A stretch of DNA of 64,000 nucleotides from Leptidea sinapis (taxonomy: Eukaryota > Arthropoda > Insecta > Lepidoptera > Pieridae): assembly GCF_905404315.1 (NCBI RefSeq), contig NC_066267.1, positions 4,664,501 to 4,728,500 on the forward strand. Reading direction: 5' to 3'. Positions 1 through 9,250 of the stretch are shown one piece after another; the first letter of the stretch is position 1, and every line of letters begins with the position of its first letter. The notes beneath the pieces were generated by a model that was not told the origin of the DNA, made no database searches, and saw only the letters and a list, made by a program, of their open reading frames with translations. Both the position numbers and the translations under genes were made by a program.

Positions 1-293
1 ATTTTAGGTGCCTGAGGTGAATTTGAAATAAAAAAAAAAATTAACGACTGTTGATGCCCATTTCTACTTTTAAGTAGGAATTTAAACTAAAACCAGTACC
101 AAAAATAAAAGGTGCTAACGTATTATTAATTATTTAAAGAGATAGGAATCTAAGAATCTAAATTACAATAAAAGACTGACTTTCCAAACGGACAGGGGTT
201 CCCCTTATACTAGTTCACAGAACATTAAATTCTTCTCGAATGAAGCGCGCACGAGCATATATAGACTCACTGACGCCCCCACTGCTTGTCATC
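1..293. other. Unassigned AT-rich DNA
   Basis: No coding potential, tRNA-like boxes or copies elsewhere in the window were seen. The short open frames here are random-looking. Confidence 0.5.
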
Positions 294-371
294 GCTTCCT
301 AGATGACATCTCCTGTAATCCTTTCCAAGATGACGCCTTCTGCCATCTTTTAAAAGATGATGTCTCCCCAC
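294..371. repeat. Three-unit imperfect minisatellite, period about 26-27 bp
   Basis: Three successive units carry variants of a core around (A)GATGA followed by a C/T-rich half (CATCTCCTG, CGCCTTCTG, TGTCTCCCC). Read on the minus strand they give an arginine/lysine/histidine-rich open frame, which I take to be a product of the repeat and not a gene. Confidence 0.45.
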
Positions 372-404
372 TATGCGTCTTAGCGCAACTCGCAAAGAAA
401 AAAG

Positions 405-635
405 CGACTCACTCGATTGTATGAAACATGCAGTCATTGACAGTTTGACAGATGACGGCCATAATCTTGAAAAAAACGGAGATAGCCGTATTCCACTATG
501 GTTTATGCAAAAGTTCGCTTTCAAACTTAGCCGGATTGTACTTCGTGGCCAATCGCGATACTATTATTCTTAATATTTCAAACTTATGTCAAATGACTGC
601 ACGTTTCATACTAAACTAAATTTCAATTTTTACTT
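405..635 (+). repeat. Repeat A copy 1, left part (split by a LINE)
   Basis: Belongs to a family also seen at 6836-7305, 47210-47460 and, inverted, 53075-53350. Shared landmarks are a left phrase GTATGAAACATGCAGTCATT (419-438), CTTTCAAACTTAGCCGGATT in the middle, and a right phrase AATGACTGCACGTTTCATAC (592-611), which is the inverted form of the left phrase. The pair makes subterminal inverted repeats and suggests a MITE-like or foldback origin. The copy stops at TACTT (631-635), where a LINE begins, and resumes at 2401. Confidence 0.75.
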
Positions 636-638
636 TAT

Positions 639-1340
639 TTATTTATTTATTATATAAACCTGTAAACTTACAGTTTTACCCAAAGCGTTTATCGCCCCCA
701 CCGTATCACGGGAGGTACGATTTGGTACCAATAAACTAACTTGAGCAAGGATTTGCGGACACTCTAATTTATTTCGTATTATGGAGAGATAATGCACCAC
801 TAACAGCATCTTTCTCCTGAACGAAAGCCTCTCAAGCTCTACCATCCCATACACAAATAAGGAAGGGTATAAATATGGGTAATATCCGAAGGTCCTCCTA
901 TAGAGCCAGTGGGCAAATTTACGCTGCGTTTTCTCAATCATGAGGGTGTATTTATCCTCATAGGGATCCCAGATAGTAGCGCAATACTCAAGTTTGCTCC
1001 GCACGTAAGCATTATATAATACCTTCACTACCTTGATATCGCTAAATTGAGAAGTATTCCTAATAATGCATCCTAGTACTCTATTCACTGTTTTACAGGT
1101 CGTTATAATATGCAGATGAAAATTTAATTTATTATCTAATGTCAGTCCTAGATCGCAAATGTCATAAACTCTTTCCATAAGGGCGTCAAATATATTATAA
1201 GCTACGGTGATCGGCAGTCGTTTCCTTGAAAATGTTAAAACCTTACACTTATCAGAGTTGAAAGGGAGGCGATTAGCCTGGCCACAGAGATACGGCATCG
1301 ATATCCGCTTGTAGAGCTTTGGTATCACTGTTATCTGCAA
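639..1340 (-). pseudogene. LINE ORF2 C-terminal part (about 220 aa)
   Basis: Continues the RT after a frameshift around 1285, with LPFNSDKCKVLTFSRKR, the thumb segment VYDICDLGLTLDNKLNFHLH, YNAYVRSKLEYCATIWDPYE and FRRKMLLVVHYLS. This is the usual LINE order up to the C-terminus. The frame runs to the TAAA tail, so the 3' UTR is almost absent. The overlap with the preceding segment (1273-1340) is a frame overlap only. Confidence 0.8.
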
Positions 1341-2118
1341 TACTCTGAAATAGTTTCAGGTCGTCAGCAAACAATAAGCACTTGGAGATTTGGACCGTTT
1401 CCGGAAGGTCATTTATCATTATTAAAAATAACGTTGGTCCAAGGGTACTTCCCTGACTTACGCCAGACCTCGTGTAAAAATATTCAGAATCGTATCCATT
1501 CACCTTTACAAATTGCCGCCTATTGCTAAGATATGATGCAAATAATCTGAGTAAGGTGTCAGTAAACCCCATCACAGCTAGTTTACGTAGTAAGATGTCA
1601 TTGTCAACAAGATCGAAAGCTTTTTGAAAGTCAAAATAGGCAGCATCTACTTGTCGACCCGCATCCATTTCCGCATAAACATAGTCTACTAGTGCGGTGA
1701 GATTTATACTCGTTGACCGAGCTTTCCGAAACCCATGCTGAGCACTGCTAAGTTCCCTACCAACCTGGCTGATAATTTTATTGTTAAGAATAATTTCAAA
1801 TTTTTTTGCGAAAACTGATAACACTGCTATCGGTCTATATGACGCAACATCTTCTGTCGGTTTGCTCTTTGGAACCGGCGTCACTCTAGATATCTTGCAG
1901 CAATCTGGATATTTGGATTGTTTAAATGAAAGATTGTAGAGGTACAAGAGCGGGTGACTGAAAACATACATACAATCCTTGGCAAGGAACACGGGTATAC
2001 CATCCGGACCAGCAGAAAATCGCGCCTTCAAGCGTTTTGTAGCCAGTTCAAAGTCGGTATCTCGAATCACATTGACAAGAACAGAAGAACCTGAACGGAC
2101 ACCACACATGTTGGACAC
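1273..2118 (-). pseudogene. LINE reverse transcriptase core (281 aa open segment)
   Basis: Carries the RT palm and fingers in order: SAGPDGIPVFLAKDC (about residue 35), PVPKSKPTEDVASYRPIAVL, QHGFRKARSTSINL, then AYFDFQKAFDLVDND (first catalytic Asp), SGVSQGSTLGPTLFLIMIND, and the active-site box FADDLKLF near residue 255. The catalytic FADD is intact, but the frame ends 20-odd residues later and continues in another frame. It would have copied element RNA into DNA at a nicked target. Not functional as it stands because it is split and lacks the endonuclease. Confidence 0.85.
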
Positions 2119-2395
2119 TTGAGTAGCTTTTTTGCGGATTCAGTAACGGTATTTCATCCTGGAACACCGAACTAAAATATTGAGCAAATGCTTCAGCTGC
2201 TTCTTGGCCTGTCACCTCAGTGTCATAATATGTGTATGTGTCAATACGTTGCCTGTCACTTTTTTTGTCTCTTATATATTCCCAGAATTTAACTGGTTCA
2301 TCAACAATATTTTTTGGATCAATTGTATATGCTGCTTATATGCGTCGTCGATTAAAATCTTAACGTACCATCTATAGTATTTATATAATTCCCTA
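2119..2395 (-). pseudogene. LINE ORF2 remnant, region N-terminal to the RT domain
   Basis: In a frame different from the main RT segment I read KFWEYIRDKKSD and then GQEAAEAFAQYFSSVFQDE. This is the linker between endonuclease and reverse transcriptase typical of jockey-type ORF2. It runs from the 5' truncation point to a frameshift close to 2115, where the next segment takes over. No endonuclease domain remains. Confidence 0.65.
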
Positions 2396-2400
2396 TTGTA

Positions 2401-2450
2401 TACTTAGGCAGTCCTGCCTCTTATTACGTAGCATTTACATCCTCTTAGAT
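2401..2450 (+). repeat. Repeat A copy 1, right end
   Basis: Begins TACTTAGGCAGTC and continues TTACGTAGCATTTACATCCT, matching the right end of the copies at 7250-7300 and 47410-47455. It completes the copy interrupted at 635. Confidence 0.75.
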
Positions 2451-2920
2451 TTATATTTAAATAAAGCTTCGGTGTAAATTGCTCTTAATGTATTGCTTTA
2501 AATGTTTTTAGTAAAAAATTTATGTGTAATTAATTAGAGAGTTGAGTGTTGAGTATTTGTAGCAGGCTTCGTCACGATTGCTTAAATGCCATTGCCTGCG
2601 GCGGCGTCGTGGTATGATTTTCTTAATTATTTTACTTACGTACATCACATTCAAAACTTTGAGTATTTGTTGCAACAATTTCCACACGTAATATATTTGA
2701 TGAACTATGACTTTGGAGCTGTAAATATAGAATTAAATGTGTCCCAATGATGTCACTTCTTCTCAGCAGTGGTACTAAATGGTAAATTGTATATTATTGA
2801 CACTCATTAGTGTTTTTTTTACCTTCATTTATAATATCAAATATAAGTAAACAAATAACCCCTTGGTCAAATGCCTTTAACTGTGTAAGTTACAGTATAA
2901 TAATGCTAAATTAAGTTTTC
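2451..2920. other. Unassigned DNA
   Basis: Nothing recognised; AT-rich with no repeat partner that I could find. Confidence 0.4.
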
Positions 2921-3012
2921 ATATAGGCTTTATTCTCAAAGTAAGTTCGTAGTTACGTACAAGTCCTTTGAAAACTTAGCATTTGTATTGCTCACTACTG
3001 GTAGCCGTGTGC
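2921..3012. repeat. Repeat H copy 1
   Basis: Matches 53520-53640 in the same orientation: AGGCTTTATTC at the left, GTTCGTAGT in the middle, and AACTTAGCATTTGTATTGCT followed by CACTAC at the right. The copies differ by small indels. Family identity unknown. Confidence 0.6.
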
Positions 3013-3325
3013 TTCTAACTTTCCCTGTGTGACTGGAGTGGCCATGAGTTTTGATTATTTCGTATATATTTCATTTGTATTAATATACTATTCAAAATAA
3101 AAGCTATGTACAGTTATATAACTAACTTGATAAATGCATGATAATTTGAGCAAGAATGTGTTAAGATGTTTAAGTTTTGTGCGAAAACCACTTTTGTGTT
3201 CATATTTTCAATTCGCTTCGCTGTGATCCTTAGTTCAAGAGAAAACACCTTTAAGGCTCGTCCCTTATTGTCATAAAAAAAATCTTACTTCGAGGTTGTT
3301 TTGATCTCAAGCCGCAATTCAGATT
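3013..3325. other. Unassigned DNA
   Basis: No gene-like or repeat signal recognised. Confidence 0.4.
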
Positions 3326-3480
3326 CAAAACTATATATATATATCATATATATATATATATATATGTTTTACATATTCAAACTCAAGAACTACCCACTCG
3401 AAAAAGTATGCCTCACACCTGAGAAGAACGGGCGCAAGAAACTCAGCGCTCTTATTTTTTTTTAAAGGGCTATAATGTAA
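3326..3480 (-). mobile_element. ZN LINE 3' UTR ending in a TA microsatellite
   Basis: Read on the minus strand it gives GCTGAGTTTCTTGCGCCCGT and then TTCTCAGGTGTGAGGC, the 3' UTR seen downstream of ZN coding at 23850-23930 and 55265-55330. The 3' end runs into a (TA)n tract (about 3333-3366), either the element's own tail or its target. No coding part is retained. Confidence 0.6.
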
Positions 3481-3529
3481 TGTTGGACAATAACATTTTT
3501 CATTTAACACCCTAAAGGCCGTCACTCTA

Positions 3530-3839
3530 TTCCCGTTCTGTGGTATAATAACTAAGAAAAGATGTATATTAAAGTTACCTTAACCACACGATCTTTAATA
3601 ATTCATTTTAATTTTGTAATTCGTAATAAGTTTGTTCGGAGAATTTTCTGGGATCTTATCGGAAAAGCATATACATAGCCGTAACATAACTAATGAATTA
3701 CTTACTCCACTTTTGAAACCGCCTTTAACAATTATTGCTCAGTTATGTATTTTATGGAATCGGAGGTAGCTAACTACCTAACTCGATAAACATTCACGCC
3801 CCTGTACCACACCATAGGAAATTCAGGACGAGTAAGATA
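3530..3839. other. Unassigned DNA
   Basis: Nothing recognised between the ZN tail and repeat K. Confidence 0.35.
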
Positions 3840-3920
3840 CGTAAAATATGGTCACCCTAGTACTGGGTGCCGTCTCATAAAACGAACTAACTTAAGTCTA
3901 ACCCGGAGCTCAATTTGATC
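3840..3920 (+). repeat. Repeat K copy 1, left part (split by a Tc1-like element)
   Basis: ATGGTCACC, GCCGTCTCATAAAACGAACT and GGAGCTCAATTTG align with 54212-54290. The copy is interrupted at the TA dinucleotide 3921-3922 and resumes at 4994. Confidence 0.6.
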
Positions 3921-3922
3921 TA

Positions 3923-3954
3923 CACTGGCCTGCAAAAGTAAGTATCACACTTTT
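3923..3954 (+). repeat. Left terminal inverted repeat of the Tc1-like element
   Basis: Starts CACTGGCCTGCAAAAGTAAG; the reverse complement of 4960-4991 differs at one position (G to T at position 10). This is the expected binding and cleavage site of the matching transposase. Confidence 0.9.
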
Positions 3955-4161
3955 CAAATGTTTTTTTTTTTTCTTAACTATAGAAGGTAGAGATTTAAGA
4001 TTAAAAACGTTTTGTTGCAAATTTTATAGGCTTTAATTCTTAGAAACTAAAATTATACATTAGTAACATTTTTAACTTACAAAAGATAAAACAATGAAAA
4101 TAGACATTTTTAGTTTAGTGTAAAAAAATTCAACTAAAATGTATTACATGTTATTTAATTT

Positions 4162-4680
4162 TTAATAACTGGTATTGCCTCGTCGAGCTCTGATTACAGC
4201 TTCGAGCCGGTTTGGCATACTGAACACTAGGTTTCGGAGCCGATTTCTTGACCATTCTTCTTCATCCCACTGCATGTGTTCACGGGCGTATCGCAGTCTC
4301 GCTACTCGATGCTGTCTCTCGAGTTTTGGGCCACTCGCTGGTCTTCGGGGTTTCAAATTTGCTTCAGCAAGTCTTCTTCTCACTGTACTGTCACTAATGT
4401 AGTCCCTCCGGGTCTGAAGTAGCTGTTGCTGGACTTCAACTGTATTTTGGTGGCGATTTCTTAACACAGTGGAAATAATATAACGATCTTCTCGGGCACT
4501 GGTACACCTGGGTCTGCCATTACAAGGTCTCCTCAGATAGTGTCCAGTCTCTTCGTACCTTCGCTTTACCTTCTGGACCGTTCGTACCGTCACACCCACC
4601 ATTCTTGCAGTGCGACGCATACTGATGCCTTGTTCCAGAAAAGCCATGATCCTAGCACATTCTTCAACTGAAAGAGGCAT
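4162..4680 (-). CDS. Truncated Tc1-like transposase: DNA-binding domain joined to the C-terminal tail
   Basis: 172 aa open frame; full Tc1-type transposases are about 340 aa. Residues 1-45 form the first helix-turn-helix (MPLSVEECARIMAFLEQGIS, then RTVQKVKRRYEE). NGRPR (54-58) is the AT-hook-like GRPR motif. Residues 60-140 form the second HTH (DSTVRRRLAEANLKPRRP). After QWDEEEW (137-143), where the first catalytic Asp strand should begin, the frame passes directly into MPNRLEAVIRARRGNTSY, the family C-terminus. The whole DDE core is therefore gone by an in-frame deletion near 4252. It cannot transpose but could bind the inverted repeats. Start chosen at the conserved MPLS. Whether it is expressed is unknown. 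Confidence 0.8.
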   Translation of the reverse strand: MPLSVEECARIMAFLEQGISMRRTARMVGVTVRTVQKVKRRYEETGHYLRRPCNGRPRCTSAREDRYIISTVLRNRHQNTVEVQQQLLQTRRDYISDSTVRRRLAEANLKPRRPASGPKLERQHRVARLRYAREHMQWDEEEWSRNRLRNLVFSMPNRLEAVIRARRGNTSY

Positions 4681-4959
4681 GATAAATAAATGTTATGTGC
4701 TTTTAGCATACATTTTTAAAACAAGACCCATCGATCTTGAAAGAAATTTAAAACAGAAAGAAAAATGTGAATGGTAAAATTGTAATTCGATAACGTCCAC
4801 TTTGAAAAAGGAATGGTTTTGTTTTTGAAGTTTTTTTTCACCCAATTCTTAAAAGAAGGTTACCGACTATAAAGTTTTTATGTAGAAAATTAAATTCTCT
4901 TTGGAGTCCTTTTTATTTCGAAAGTATATCTTGTGAACTTAAAACGTTATCCCAATTTT

Positions 4960-4991
4960 AAAAGTGTGATACTTACTTTTGAAGGCCAGTG
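4960..4991 (-). repeat. Right terminal inverted repeat of the Tc1-like element
   Basis: On the minus strand starts CACTGGCCTTCAAAAGTAAG, pairing with 3923-3954 over 32 bp. It is followed by the TA target duplicate. Confidence 0.9.
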
Positions 4992-4993
4992 TA

Positions 4994-5060
4994 GTTACAA
5001 AATTACAGTTTAAAGCAAACAGTATTTGAGTACTTTCAATACTAATTAGGAATATGACTA
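4994..5060 (+). repeat. Repeat K copy 1, right part
   Basis: GTTACAAAATTACAGTTTAA and then GCAAACAGTA match 54288-54320, showing continuity of the host repeat across the Tc1-like insertion. Confidence 0.6.
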
Positions 5061-5676
5061 CGCTAAGTACTCTTGGCTTGGCACAAATGTGTCAAAATCA
5101 AATAAATCCAAATAATGTACTGCATTTTCGCTTGGCATGTGCCTTAACTATTAAACTGTATCAAAACTTTCTTATCCAAGGCATTTGATTCATCGCTCGT
5201 TACATTAAAATATTATGATTGTAACAACCATACAATCAAGTTAATAATATGATAAAAAAATTAGGGTTACCGGATTTCATAAGAATTAATTTTTACCCCC
5301 AAAAACGAAGTGTGAATTTGTTTTTTAGTTACATGATAAAAATTATTAAAAAAAAATCTTGTTACAATGAAATTTATACTTTGTTGTGAATCTTATTCTG
5401 CCATCTCCATCTCGTATTACGGCTAAGTTGAGAGTTCAGATTGGAAAACCGTCAAGTCGAGCATAAATAAATCAAAATTCCTCAAACCGCCAAGCTGGCA
5501 ATGCATTTCCAAGATTTTTCTGCGGATGACTATGGTTACTCAGGTATTTATTAGAGATCAAGTGAGCTTGTATCATATGAGTCTTCCTACTAAAAATGTG
5601 CTCATAATATTTGAACCTCAATAATTGAAATCAAGATTAATACAATTAGCTAGTCTGTTGTTAATCACAGTATTAC
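5061..5676. other. Unassigned DNA
   Basis: AT-rich, no recognisable coding or repeat content. Confidence 0.4.
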
Positions 5677-5887
5677 ATACGCCCATTTCCAATAAACCTA
5701 TCTACACTTTAGTTTAACTTACGGATACATTGCTGTTACCGTTTAATGGCAAGATCTTATCTATCCATAGTTATGTCCAATGCTGTCTGTCAATAGGTTA
5801 TTGAAAATAAGTAAGCGTAAAAGGATAGTTTTGTCTACGTCTAGTAAGTTAATCTAAGTATAGATAGGTTATTGAAAACGGCCGTAA
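5677..5887. mobile_element. MITE with about 47 bp terminal inverted repeats
   Basis: The left arm (from CCCATTTCCAATAAACCTAT to TAACTTAC) is the imperfect reverse complement of the right arm (GTAAGTTAATC to CGGCCGTAAG). Inside is a second, partial copy of the arm phrase (CAATAGGTTATTGAAAA, about 5791-5807). At roughly 210 bp with no coding, it fits a non-autonomous TIR element. The target duplication could not be fixed. Confidence 0.65.
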
Positions 5888-6835
5888 GTCAGATATATAA
5901 TTTTAATTAATTAACTGCTTCACGTAATGTTACAGTACAGTATCGAACTGAAATAAATTCCCAGCACTGTTTGATTGTTTACAACGAAATGCTGATCAAA
6001 TTCTCTGACCAAATTGAACCTAGTCCAATTGAACACGTTTTATAGTGGATTACATGGAATTTATTTAGTCTCCTCTCTTTTCGTCCATCAATCGCATATC
6101 GCATCACTACCGACCGCGGAGGAGGGTTGTAGTTGTTAATCAACAAGTTGTTCAAGTTAATTTCAAGTACTGCCTTTCAAATCAGTTTGGCAGAGTTGAA
6201 GGCACCAGATTTAAGCTCTGGGTGTCGTGGGGGGCGTGACTTTGAACCCCTCACCTTACAAACGTTTATTTTATTAGATTATATCTTTATTTTATTAATA
6301 AATAAATCATAATATATATAAATTTATTATATATATTTTTTTTCGATTTTTATGCTGTTACTAGTTGACCCGACAAACTGTTTCGTCTTATAAATTACCA
6401 AAAAAAAATTGCAAATAGCGGTATGAAAAATAGATTACGACCGATTCTCAGACTACCGAATAAAAAAACATATAAAATTAACCAAAAGGGGTGCGTGTGT
6501 ACATGTATGCACGCAAGAAGTTATACTTCTTTGGCGTAACAAAGCAAAAATCCTTAAAATTATTTATTCCTCTTGCTACTCTACATTTGTAATAAAAACA
6601 AAATTGTAAAAATCTTGCAAAGATGGCTTTTACAATTAATTATTAAATAACGAATACGGCTAAGTATGGGCTTGAACCCTTTCCCTGTTCTATTAATGGA
6701 CGAACAAACCAAAAAAAATAACGATTGTCGCCAACGTCAGTAAATTTTAGCAACCAACTTCACCCTGTTACTTTTGTGTTACAGTGATGCGCGCGCATCT
6801 TAAAATTTCACCTTCATAATTTTTTCATAACGCGC
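5888..6835. other. Unassigned AT-rich DNA
   Basis: Includes A/T-only runs around 6290-6345. No gene, tRNA or repeat partner recognised. Confidence 0.4.
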
Positions 6836-7305
6836 CTCGATTGTATAAAACGTGCAGTCATTGATAGATGGACAGATGTCGGCTATAATCTTTTCAGTTT
6901 TAGTTAGTTTTAAGTTAAGTTAGTAAATGGCATAAAATGCATTTATTTTGTCAAAATTGATTCCTTTAGAATTCTTTTTGATGTCATTTCTAATATAATA
7001 GATACTACTACCACTGTGGAAACAAATGGCGCTCTGAGAGAGAAGAGGCGGCGCAAGAAACTCTCCCAGCATTCTTTTTTTGCGCTTATTTCAATTAAAA
7101 TATACAATATTGTACAGTCAAAAGTTTTAGTTTTAAGCAACTGTTCGCTTTCAAACTTAGCCGGATTCGTCGCCTTAGTGTGAGTACTTTTTCATACTTT
7201 TGTTAAATCACTGCACGTTACATACTTAAGTAATTTTCAATTTTTACTTAGGTAGTCCCGCCGCTTATAACGTAGTATTTACATCCTCTTTGACTTAAAT
7301 GTTTA
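6836..7305 (+). repeat. Repeat A copy 2, interrupted by an ET tail
   Basis: The left phrase (AAAACGTGCAGTCATTGATA) and GGCTATAATCTT are followed by foreign sequence, and repeat A resumes with GCTTTCAAACTTAGCCGGAT near 7149. The right phrase is ATCACTGCACGTTACATAC and the end is TACTTAGGTAGTCCCGCCG, as in copy 1. Confidence 0.7.
6892..7130 (-). mobile_element. ET LINE-like 3' tail inside repeat A copy 2
   Basis: Minus-strand sense shares the ET phrases: GCGCCGCCTC, CAGAGCGCCATTTGTTTCCA, AATGACATCAAAAAGAATTC, AAAGGAATCAATTTTGACAA and ATAAATGCATTTTATGCC. Other copies lie at 15766, 30225, 30575 and 38435. No ORF is retained. It resembles the 3' UTR of a non-LTR retrotransposon. Confidence 0.6.
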
Positions 7306-7574
7306 ATTTCAAGAGACGAATGACAACAATAAACTAGGCATCAATAAGTGAAGAATTTAATTAAGCATCTACCGATCCGAGGGAAACGTAATAGCATCGA
7401 TTTGCTGAAGTTTTCGCGTTTACGACTCGAGTTCCTTAAGATCCATTAGGCTTTTATTGAAGTTGCGATGTTGATTGGTTGGTATTGCGATGCAAGTGGC
7501 GAGAGTGAATCCATTAGAATATGTTCATGAATTATTATTATTGTATCGGGTGAAATTTAAGTGCTAACTGTTGA
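7306..7574. other. Unassigned DNA
   Basis: Nothing recognised. Confidence 0.35.
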
Positions 7575-7760
7575 ATTATAGTCGAAATCAAAGTCAAACA
7601 AACTATTCAAATTAGCTTAAACTAACCGCTTTTGAATCATCACTACAAATATTTCATTTAAATTACTGAACTGACCGTATGTTTGTAAAAAGTTGAGCTC
7701 GTGAGAAGAACATACAAGAAACTCAACGGCCACTGTTTTTTTTACAATGGCTATTAGATG
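7575..7760. repeat. Repeat I copy 1
   Basis: Matches 45432-45600 in reverse orientation: GTCAAACAAACT, TTAGCTTAAACTAA, CATCACTACAAAT, and AAAAAGTTGAGCTC followed by GAGAAGAACATACAAGAAAC. The last phrase is related to LINE 3' UTRs (compare GCAAGAAACTC in ZN and ET), so this is probably an old LINE tail. Confidence 0.5.
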
Positions 7761-8599
7761 TAGCTTTTTAGTATGGCTATATCAAGTAAGAGCCAATTTA
7801 TAATCGTTTAATATGAGTTCAGTTGACTAACGAACTGTTAAAGGATCATTTATTATATTTCTTATTTCATTTTATTTATATTATTCCGTGAGCGATACTG
7901 AATCTTGAATTTTAGTTGGAGAAACAATCTTGATCTTTTTATTCCGATATTATAATTTGCAAGGATCACAGCGGATTTCTTGATATATTGGCAACTTACT
8001 GTTACACTACTGGCTCCTTTAAGTCACAGGGCAGCGGGCGCACGGTGATATGATCGCCATCCTATTGTGGTACGCTTCGCCTGATTGATGGTTTTATGAT
8101 GTGTTTCGACCCAGATTATATTATTGTGTTATGGTCAGATGGTACCGCTGAAAATTAAGTTGGGATCTTCTTGTTATATCATATTGTATTAATATAGTAT
8201 TATCTAATATTTGTTGTTTTTTGTTTATTAAAGGAAATATTTAAGTTCATACAACGTAACACACAAAAAGCAAAATTTATATTTTACAAACATTATAAGA
8301 CTCAATTATTATACTTCAAAATTTACAGGTTTCATTTGTATTCGCTTCGGGAAAATGTATTACTTTGCAATGTTTTGTGTAGATAATTGCTATTTTTGTT
8401 GATCCAATAAGAAAAATGTAGCATTTTCTTTGGAAATTATCTATTATATTAATATAACATTTTCCGCAACAGTAACGGCAACTTTCAAACGTAATATTTT
8501 AAGATCATTATTATTATTGATAATATATTGGATAAAACGTTTAAATAAAATAAAAGGTACGAAATACATTCATTTTCGTTAGTAAAATTTATTTTTCTT
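7761..8599. other. Unassigned DNA
   Basis: No recognised gene or repeat in about 840 bp. Confidence 0.4.
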
Positions 8600-8604
8600 T
8601 ATAT

Positions 8605-8752
8605 AACTTTTTGAAACAAAATTTTATGAACGGTGCGGGATGCGAACCCACGACCTCCGGCGTTCCGTGCTGGTGCTCTAACCAACTGAGATAAAATTTT
8701 GTTTTTCAAATTTTATTTGTGTATTTATCCTAGAGGTGAGGGTTATCACTTT
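8605..8752 (-). mobile_element. tRNA-headed SINE fragment with tail in inverted arrangement
   Basis: 8628-8690 read on the minus strand gives an A-box region CTCAGTTGGTTAGAGCACC and a B-box GTGGGTTCGCATCCC, a tRNA-like head lacking its 5' acceptor strand. It is flanked by short inverted phrases AACAAAATTTTAT (8615-8627) and ATAAAATTTTGTT (8691-8703), and followed by ATCCTAGAGGTGAGGGTTAT. That tail phrase lies downstream of the plus-oriented SINE at 15389, so head and tail point in opposite directions here. Confidence 0.6.
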
Positions 8753-8759
8753 AAAAACA

Positions 8760-9165
8760 TAACATATCGGAATATATTTATTTACATTTCAAGATTAATA
8801 AAAGTGGACATTAAGCTGGTTTTAAAGAAGGACTAACGGAAAAAGCTTACAGCTTCAAAATACACATATCATATTTATTTTTGATTTTAATTACCTTATC
8901 ATAATTAATTATATGTTTAGTATCCAAACCGGCAAGTTTAGTATCAAGACTAGTGACTTGCGTACAACCAAACGCTTTGTCGGCCGATGAGTAGCGAGAG
9001 TCTGCGGTACTAAAACTACTGAAGACAACCTCAGCAAATATCGATAGGTGGTGGGAAACAATAAAAAAAAATGTGTACTTTATTACGTTAATTCTTGAAG
9101 TATAAATAACACGGAAACCGAACGAAATTAATTCAAAATTAAAAATATTTCAGAGTATTGTACGT
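8760..9165. other. Unassigned DNA
   Basis: Nothing recognised. Confidence 0.35.
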
Positions 9166-9250
9166 TCCTTTGCAGCCATTTGCGTTATATGTCTATATTA
9201 GTTCTCTGTACACTCGCGAGTGGCGCTTCAAATGGGCACAAAAAAATTGG
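9166..9250. repeat. Repeat M copy 1
   Basis: TTAGTTCTCTG and then CGCGAGTGGCGCTTCAAA followed by GGCAC match 57759-57805. The 113 aa frame starting at 9180 runs through it but has no recognisable domain. Confidence 0.5.

Larger units (their letters stand above)
636..2400 (-). mobile_element. 5'-truncated jockey-superfamily LINE inserted in repeat A
   Basis: Minus-strand non-LTR retrotransposon. Its 3' end is a short TAAA/TAAAT repeat (about 636-655) directly after the ORF stop. Reverse-transcriptase coding fills nearly all of it in three frames, so at least two frameshifts are present (near 2115 and near 1285). The 5' end is truncated before 2400; the first recognisable residues are the segment preceding the RT palm. 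TACTT flanks both sides (631-635 and 2401-2405), and the flanks join into an uninterrupted repeat A as seen at 47 kb, so the boundaries are well supported. Jockey, CR1 and Daphne-type clades cannot be separated by eye. Confidence 0.85.
3923..4991 (-). mobile_element. Tc1-like DNA transposon, internally deleted, ends intact
   Basis: Terminal inverted repeats of about 32 bp with one mismatch (3923-3954 and 4960-4991) begin CACTGGCC and are flanked by TA on both sides (3921-3922, 4992-4993), the TA duplication of the Tc1/mariner superfamily. Length is 1069 bp, shorter than the roughly 1.6 kb usual for full Tc1-type copies. It encodes one minus-strand ORF (4162-4680) lacking the catalytic domain. 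An empty paralogous site exists at 54240-54320. The intact ends suggest it could have been mobilised by a full-length relative. Confidence 0.9.

Noticed and set aside
3326..3366. TA tract as a replication or regulatory element
   Set aside because: A simple microsatellite next to a LINE tail; nothing else supports function.
4175..4402. 75 aa plus-strand frame
   Set aside because: Antisense shadow of the Tc1-like transposase.
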